A DNA stretch of 64,000 nt from Dolomedes plantarius (taxonomy: Eukaryota; Arthropoda; Arachnida; Araneae; Dolomedidae): the NCBI GenBank assembly GCA_907164885.2, contig OU015492.1:196726460-196790459 (forward strand), in the 5' to 3' direction. Below the pieces are notes generated by a model. It was given only the letters and a program-made list of their open reading frames with translations, did no database searches and had not been told where the DNA came from. Below are positions 54,353 to 64,000 of this stretch, piece after piece. The number at the start of each line of letters is the position of its first letter. The stretch's first letter is position 1. Made by a program: the position numbers and the translations under genes.

Positions 54353-56347
54353 TTTCTCTCGAATAACGAAAATATTTATTCGAAAATATATTGTATTTTG
54401 TTAGAGCTAAATCGTAATGACTCATAGGAGGAGATGTATACTTTAACGCTATCATTTTTAAAGTTGTTATAATCACCAAAGGGGTTCATTCGCTTCTTTG
54501 ACATTATAAAGGAATGGTCAGCGTATCAAATCGGAAAATTAATCACAAGACCTATAACTTCGAATGCACAGTAGTCCCCTCCCCCTTCTTTCGTTTGATT
54601 AAGAATTATCATCTGTAACTAAACAGTTTCTTATCAGATATAAATCCCCAAGCCACGTACATTTTTTTTTAATTACTTGTAAATTTTATTTTTGTTTTAT
54701 CCTAATCTATCTTTATTCCATTTCTTATTTATTGTTCTTTTTGTGCTCTTTCCTTCAGTTCCTTTCACCATATTTATTTCCTTTTATTTATTTTTTACCA
54801 ATTTTTTAAAGGGACAGAATTGATATATATCACAGTGTGGAAAGATCTTTAGCGAGAAAGGACATCAACAAAGTTTTCCATTGATATTGCGAAAGAAATC
54901 CTAATAAAGGAACAAGGGTCGAATGTCTCATTACTATGAGCAGAGTACTAACAATATACGCACCGTTCTCCTTATCTAGCAATAATATAACTTTTTCAGA
55001 AGGTTTTCGAAAACAAGACATCTATTTTTCGGAAAAACAAAAGTTTCATTTCATATTAATGGCCGGATTATATAATATGTTTCACAATAAATTTGATTAA
55101 AATATATGTATTATAAATTTGGAAAATAGCCAAAAAATTAATGGAAACACAATAGAAATATGTTGCATTAGCTCTGTTCGTTGTATAAAACTTAAATTAA
55201 AATTAATAACAAAGAATCATTAAATATTACATTAGAGGAAATTGAAAACTTATTAAGCTATCTGACTTTCCTCTTAAAGTTGTCATTTATATATCGATAA
55301 TGTTTCTCAAATCAGCATTTCGATACTAAACAAAGAATGGTGGTTGTTAATTGCATTTACGTTATTTCTTTATATTTTTTTTAATACATAAAGTTTTAAT
55401 GAAATGGAACTACAATATTATAATTGGGCAATATGAAAACGCATAATCGAAGTGTCCTCATGCAAGTTACTTTAAGGATATTGAATACTTTAATTTACTT
55501 CGTGTTTAAGGATCAAACATAAAGTTAATAATCGTCAAAATACTGTTGCATAGTAACACACGCAATATTTTGATGATTAACGTTCAGAATTAAGCATGTA
55601 GTTCCGCATGATATCTTTCTCTATTCGATAGTCCTTCAACAATCATATTAATATGAAATAATACTACTACTGCATCATTTTATTTATCAGAAGATATTGT
55701 GAATTATTTTTGGTTAATGGCATATTGAAGTTAAAAGTTTTAATTCCAGAAGATATTAAAAACTTTAGGTCATCGGTTACTCCTAAACAATTATAGTAAG
55801 GTTAAATCATATCGCACTTGATTATTGCACCTGCTAATGATAACTAGTTTATCAGAATATCCTGAACTATGTGTAGCAAAATAGCAAAGTATTTAATTCC
55901 ATTTTAGCGCTAGATTGTCGATAACTACTCAAAATTTGTCCAGCTTCAGTCTCTTTCAGATGTTTAACACATTAGTTCTTTGATATACGTATGTAACGTG
56001 AAGTTTTGAAACCTAGTTTGTAAAATTTCGGAGACACACTTTTACAGTTAGAGGAGACTTCTAAATTGCTAGAAATCGTTCGTCAAAAGCTGCGTGAGAA
56101 ATGCAACGAGTACAATTATAATTATATGATGGAAAAATTTGGTAAACCTGTTAACGAGTAATATGAATTAGTCAAGCATTAGAGTCGAGCATAAAACATC
56201 AGCAGTTTCGCAAAAGAAGAATGTGTTTCAAAATAAAATAATTTCATTTCATTTCAATGATTATTTTCAAATAATAATATTTTATTCACTACGAGTTTCT
56301 CATAATTAGAAATTTGGACATTCCTGGAAATCCTCAAATTCATGTGT
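54353..56347. other. Unassigned AT-rich DNA
   Basis: No supported gene or repeat family over about 2 kb. Confidence 0.55.
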
Positions 56348-58804
<2,457 letters not shown>

Positions 58805-58806
58805 TA

Positions 58807-59139
58807 CTGTCGATGCCCGTTATAGCGAACCCAGTTTATACCGAACTCACAGATATAACATACGAATATTTTGATCCCGCCGATTTCCTATTGTACGTAA
58901 TTTAAATTCTATTGTGCCAGTTTAATGTAATCGATTTTAGTCGATTTAATTCATTAATGATCATTTTTAATAGATTTTATCATTTTTTAATACATCATTA
59001 TTAAATACACATTACAACTAATGAGTTATACATTTTGTGAACTCTAGCATTTTTCTTAACGGTTCGGATATAGCGAACCACCGGATAAAGCGAATAAAAC
59101 CTTTGGTCCCTTGAAGTTCGTTATAACGGGGTTCGACTG
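58807..59139. mobile_element. ~333-bp pogo/Tigger-like MITE
   Basis: The left end CTGTCGATGCCCGTTATAGC and the right end GTTATAACGGGGTTCGACTG are inverted over about 25 bp. TA flanks both sides (58805-58806, 59140-59141). 'Cagtcgaaccccgttataacgaac' ends are typical of pogo-like MITEs in arthropods. A second internal pair (TTATACCGAACTC / GGATAAAGCGAAT) extends the symmetry. Non-coding. Confidence 0.8.
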
Positions 59140-59141
59140 TA

Positions 59142-60414
59142 TTTAGCAATATAATATTTCTCAGACGCATAGAGTTTCATTTTATTCGCGTGTCAAGGGG
59201 TTAAGCGATTTACATAGAAAAGTTCTGTTGAATTCAAAGAACATTACTTTTTTTCCGAACAGTCACAACATTTATCTTTTAAATTAACTTTTCAATGATA
59301 GTTAATGGTGACATAAGGATAAATTAGACGACTATACTCTTCCATAACACTTCATTCAATGTAGAAAATGATTGTAGGATCAATTAGTAACCTTAATGCA
59401 TAAATTGAATAGTCCGTGATTCAAGAACTAAATCAAAAATGTAATGTATAAAAAAAAGTAACAGGTTGTTCATCCACAATTTTCTAGACGTATATTTTTT
59501 AGAAGATTAAGTATCTAATTCAGTCATATATTATTCGACTATTAATTTCTAGATTTCGTTTCTATGTCGTTAAAAAAAATACTAAAAACGTTACCCTGTG
59601 AGATCATGGAAAAATTAACCACCATAATGAGACAAAATCGATTAATTTTCGTACGACATGCGCTGCATCAAATGACAGTACATTCAACTAGCGAACTGCT
59701 TAATTTCTCATCCTTATCCAATATCGATTTCTCCAGTAATGTGATTGCGATCGAAAGCCATTCTCTTGATCTCATGTTTTATCTTCATCAAAACGAGGAA
59801 TAAATCTCTGATGTAGCTTAGCATAGGAAACCTCTCATATAGAACTTCGTTCCATATGACAGAATGATTCTTCAAATAAAATTACTTACACCGAATACTG
59901 AATTTATTACGTCTCTCCCTGTTCTAAAAATTTAATCACGTCTGAAGGGTTAAAACTGCAGTTCAAGCGGTAAAATAATAGCTAGATTTCCCTTTTAATG
60001 GAAGGACATTAAAAATACATTGCTATATAGAACGAGAATTTAAAGGCCAGTGATTTTCAATTAAAAGAACACATTAGATAAACGTTAATTTCCGAAATGG
60101 AAAATTTATAAATATATTCATATTTGCAAGGATTTGGCTTTAATTGGATGAAATTACAAAGGAAAATAATATGTGCAGATGTATAACATGTTAAAATGTG
60201 GAAACATACAACATAACAGAAAACAGAAATTCGCACGAACTTTAGCAGTGTAAAATTACAAAAGAAAATACTCTAAAATGGATGTATTGAAACAGAATGA
60301 CTTATTTAAAAAGTTTCTCAACGCTTTCCTAATACAGAAAAGATGATAAAATGCTAATCGTGAATCGCGGACAATTATTTAATCTTTCTTACATGTCAAC
60401 GTTATATTTTCAGC
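59142..60414. other. Unassigned AT-rich DNA
   Basis: Includes a 79-codon plus-strand frame at 59564-59803 (MSLKKILKTLPCEIMEK...) of normal composition but no known similarity. I do not call it a gene. Confidence 0.45.
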
Positions 60415-61157
60415 TTAAGGGGATCTGGGACATATTTAAAAAATTTTATTTGTCGAGTTAAAATTTTTAATTTTTTGTGATGGTTTTGCATATAATTTGT
60501 AAACAAAATCTTATCATAAAACTTCTCAAAAATTTTTTTAAATTTTTTTAATTAAAATTTTTTTTTTAAAGTGAGGTATATTAAATTTGGGGTATTTTAA
60601 AAGTGGGGTAATTTAAAATTGTTATAACTCGAAATTTTTGTGGAATTTCAAAATTTTTTCGTTTAATTAAACAGAAATATATACGTTTTAATTTTGATTC
60701 AGCATTTTTTAAAATACTAATTTTTAAAAATAATTAAAAATATTCAGATTAAAAATTTTGAAAAATGATGGAAATTTTTAAGAAAGAATAATATTTTCAA
60801 AAGTAAATATTTTTTTTAAATTTGCTGATTCAAAATTAAAGTAAAATAATTGAAAAAGACATATTACGAGTTCAAACCATTTATCTTTTACGGTTCTTGA
60901 CTTATAGCAATTTAAAGACGAGAAAAGGTGAAAAAACCCATCATACAGAAAAAACGCATTTACAGGTTTAAATTAATAATTGGCCGCTATTAGAATGTTG
61001 CAAAATAATAATAATAAAAATAATAATAATACCTCCTGTTCTAATTAAGATAGAAACATGATTTAAACGTCATTTTAAGCGGGAAAAAACCCAAAATTTT
61101 TGATGAAATAATTTTTTTTTCCAAAATTCGAATAATTTTGTGTCCTGGACCTGTTAC
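60415..61157 (+). mobile_element. TTAA-type MITE, family 1, copy 4
   Basis: Opens TTAA-GGGGATCTGGGACATA, runs through TGTGATGG, ATAATTTGTAAACAAAATC and TTGATTCAGCATTTTTT like copy 1, and ends TGTGTCCTGGACC before a degraded CTGTTAC. Slightly longer than the others because of an extra GTGGGGTAATTT-like duplication and an (AATA)n run near 61010. Confidence 0.82.
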
Positions 61158-62020
61158 TATTCCAAGTTCTACAATTCCTTCTATAACTGGACTTTTTTTT
61201 TTAACTTTTAGTTTTGACAAAGTAATTTTATTTGCAAATATTATAAAATAAAATTATAATTTGTATACTGTACATATATTTTTAAAGTCAATGTCCAAAT
61301 TCACTATAATATTAATTTAACTCAAAACTGGATTATAAACAACATTTTTAGTTTTCTCTATTCTTCTCAGCGACCCTAAAAACTATGGATTCGATACTAG
61401 TCTCGGTCATTTTGGATATTATTTTCACTCCTTCTTCCTTCTCCAATGCTGATTGTGAGAGTTTTGAAACGATAAAACCGTTTTTTTTAATATACATATT
61501 TTTTAATAACTGATGTCTTCGAGGACCCTTTCTTGGGTTTTTATGGACCACCTGTTAAGAACCGCTGTTATAAATGATCTTAAACCAAGTGTTTTATGTT
61601 CAAAATATAAAAGTAGGGACGTGCCTTAGATTTAATTTCACAACTATCACTCTGGGTGTTTGTTAAGTATCTTGCGTTCTGACCGTAAAAATTTGTATAA
61701 TTACATAACACTTATTTCACTTTAAGAAGGTTCAATGGTGTTAGGTCTATAAGCACTTCCAAATGTAGTAGTTTAAAAAGTAAGACAATATATCTAAAAA
61801 GCATATAAAACCAATGATGGAATTAAATAATCTTTTGGTCCGAATTAACTTTATCCCAATAAAAATCTAAACGCATCTGCCTTACATCTTACCTAAAAAT
61901 TAAGAGAAGAAAAGGTTTCATTCTCTTATTCTATGAAAAATGACATTCCTTTCAATAAAACTGGAATAATTTCCCTCGTCAGGACGTTCTGGGAAAGACT
62001 AACAGATTTCCTTAAACATT
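61158..62020. other. Unassigned AT-rich DNA
   Basis: No supported gene. A 67-codon minus-strand frame at 61348-61551 is unrecognised. Confidence 0.5.
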
Positions 62021-62438
62021 TTCATCTTTTATAAGATGCGGTGAACAAGTCGAAATTCAGGAACACAAGAACGTATATACGAAACTAATTGAACACATAA
62101 CGCTGTTACTTCATAGCTTCTGAAAGATGTCTGTTATATTACCTACAAATTTCAAATTCTTAGGAGGGATTTTTTAGGATAATTTGGCTTTATGAAATGA
62201 ATATCAATATATATGATTTAAATCCAGTTTTCATCTTTTATAAGATGCGGTGAACAAGTCGAAATTCAGGAACACAAGAACGTATATACGAAACTAATTG
62301 AACACATAACGCTGTTACTTCATTGCTTCTGAAAAAAGTCTGTTATATTACCTACAAAATTCAAATTCTTAGGAGGGATTTTTTAGGATAATTTGGCTTT
62401 ATGAAATGAATATCAATATATATGATTTAAATCCAGTT
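62021..62438. repeat. Recent 209-bp tandem duplication
   Basis: Units 62021-62229 and 62230-62438 begin TTCATCTTTTATAAGATGCG and end ATATGATTTAAATCCAGTTT. They differ at only a handful of bases (for example ATAGCTTCTGAAAGATG versus ATTGCTTCTGAAAAAAG). Non-coding. Confidence 0.92.
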
Positions 62439-62759
62439 TTAAAAAAAATTCTTTTTTGTGTGCCCTTTTGAACAAAGTAAGTAAGGATAATTTTTTTTTT
62501 CAACTCTGAACTTATAGTACAATTTTCCATTAAAAGTTATACATTTAAAACAAAAGCAAATTACATGAATCAACCGCGTTTGCTCGAAATGCAAATTATG
62601 TATAAAGACACCCTGTAGTTCCCCTAGAAATTCTGGATAATCTTAATCAGGGTCAGTGGAAATTATCGCACTTGATGTTCAACAAATAAGTAGCGCTTAA
62701 GCAAATGGAATCCTCTCCGAAACTGTGAGACCGCCCAGTTGATTTACCCCAGGTGATAC

Positions 62760-63090
62760 ATTTCCCACGAAGTAGAAAATGTGCCAAAAAGAGCGATAAA
62801 CAAAGGTTTCTGGTAACCCCCTATCTCACTGTGTCACAGTGCCACCTAGTACTTGTTTTGAAAAATTTAACCGAAACCTAAGCTTCTATCTCACCACTCG
62901 CTGCCCAGAAACCTCCGCTCGCGTGTCCAGTCACATTTTCGTTGTTCTCGATTCGGAACTCGCAAGAATTTGTTATGCAATGTATCGCCGCAAAGTGCAA
63001 AGGATGCTAAGTGGAATGATGCTGTGCATGTGTGGCGGTTTTGTGAAGAAATCAAGCATGTGGGTGCTTGTTTGGTACCACACGTGAGAA
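62760..63090 (+). other. GC-richer island with overlapping open frames
   Basis: Against very AT-rich flanks this stretch is GC-richer. It holds an 82-codon frame at 62839-63087 (MPPSTCFEKFNRNLSFYL...) and an overlapping frame without ATG that ends NDAVHVWRFCEEIKHVGACL followed by VPHVRNN. Neither is recognisable. It could be an exon, or a fragment of an element whose ends are gone. Confidence 0.3.
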
Positions 63091-64000
63091 ATAATTAAAA
63101 ATGAAAATATTGTAATAATGCGGTAAAAGAGGAGCAAGAGGTATTTTCAATTGCATTTAATTATACTAATACTATACATTAAGTTTAATACAATGCATTT
63201 AAGAAATGGCAAACATTCTATAAAAATTAATATCTTTACCTGTAACTTAATTTTATCAAACAATATTTTTCTTTTATAATTATTACGGTCAACCGTTAGA
63301 AACAAAAGTTATCAGTTTGTCTTGTAATATCTTAAGATTCATGTTTTCAGTGAAAAATTGTTATTAGGGCATAAACAAATAAAATTTTAAAATTATGACA
63401 TTAAAACACCTTTCTACCAGAAGTGACGTCTCATAAAATTCGAGACCTAATATCCCGAGTTTATAAATCCTTTTTTATAATATTTAAAAAGTTTAGCTGT
63501 TTGTATCATAGAAACTTTATATGTAAAATTTTACGACTGTTTATTCTTAAGAAGTTTATAACACATGTAGAATGTATAATTAAATTTGTTTCTTTCAATT
63601 AAAATGAAAATTGAATAGAAAAAATTATAATTCTGAAATTAAAATTTTTAATCCTTTTTACTTAATACATACCAGTAATATATTCTTCGTAAAATTATTA
63701 AAGGTTAATTAAAACCGTAAAGTTTTAACATTTTTTTCCCTCCCTCAAATTTTATTTTTCTTTATAAATTTCCGGTAGGAATCAAATATATTTTAATGGC
63801 ACAAAATGAAGACTTCATATTTTTTTCTGTTAGAATCTAAAGTAATCTGATTTATTTTTTTTATCCTTTATTGACGGAAATGAGAACTGAGATATAAAAA
63901 GTTCGACAAGAAGGAAATACAATTAAGTTAATTTGGAGCAAGTATTCATTGTTCCTTGTAATCCAGTATTTCTAATTTCCGGACTACACCTTCACATTTG
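63091..64000. other. Unassigned AT-rich DNA to the window end
   Basis: No feature supported. Confidence 0.55.

Noticed and set aside
59564..59803. 79-codon frame MSLKKILKTLPC...
   Set aside because: There is no recognisable domain, no splice or promoter context, and a frame this length is not rare in 64 kb.

Overview
This window looks like gene-poor, AT-rich, intron-bearing eukaryotic DNA from an arthropod, most likely a spider. There are no bacterial operons, ribosome binding sites or CRISPR arrays. The recognisable content is DNA transposons, one jockey-like LINE, solo LTRs, tRNA-like SINEs, MITEs and (TA)n/(CA)n microsatellites. The spider guess rests on the style of the Tc1 transposases, which match my memory of sequences from orb-weaver genomes; no search was run. 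I see no host gene I can name with confidence, and no rRNA or true tRNA gene.

Layout. 1-10 kb: a TTAA-flanked MITE, a small Helitron-like element, a 42-bp minisatellite, tRNA-like SINEs and an eroded Tc1 remnant. 10-21 kb: a broken Tc1 element, a probable solo LTR, a pogo-like MITE, two long fold-back elements, a second copy of the TTAA MITE and an internally deleted piggyBac. 21-29 kb: a ~125-bp tandem repeat split by a Tc1 copy, a Tc1 element with ~220-bp terminal repeats, and a DD41D-type mariner relative. 30-39 kb: a tandem repeat, a MITE with poly-G ends, a degraded jockey-like LINE on the minus strand, several unidentified coding-like frames, and a solo LTR with a perfect ATAT duplication. 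39-46 kb: duplicated non-coding DNA, a third TTAA MITE and a mariner remnant. 46-54 kb: a nested transposon complex. 54-64 kb: mostly unassigned AT-rich DNA with a pogo-like MITE, a fourth TTAA MITE and a recent 209-bp tandem duplication.

The most interesting object is the nest at 46.4-54.2 kb. A Tc1 element (46396-52729) has its transposase gene split after codon 27 by a 4917-bp element (47497-52413). That insert has CCCAAGTAACACA terminal repeats and a 2-bp CA target duplication. Just inside each end it carries an array of the near-palindrome GTTGGSCCAAC, in 50-bp units on the left and 42/43-bp units on the right. Its AT-rich core has no long reading frame, but it has splice-site-like signals and a short terminal-exon-like frame. 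Removing the insert and one CA restores the Tc1 reading frame exactly. I could not place the insert in a superfamily. A separate fold-back element lies inside it, and a second Tc1 family sits next to the outer element in the adjoining (TA)n tract.

Together these elements make a graveyard of mobile DNA. Every transposase I can read is disabled by frameshift, nonsense codon, catalytic substitution, internal deletion or insertion. Several of the stops are consistent with CGA-to-TGA changes.
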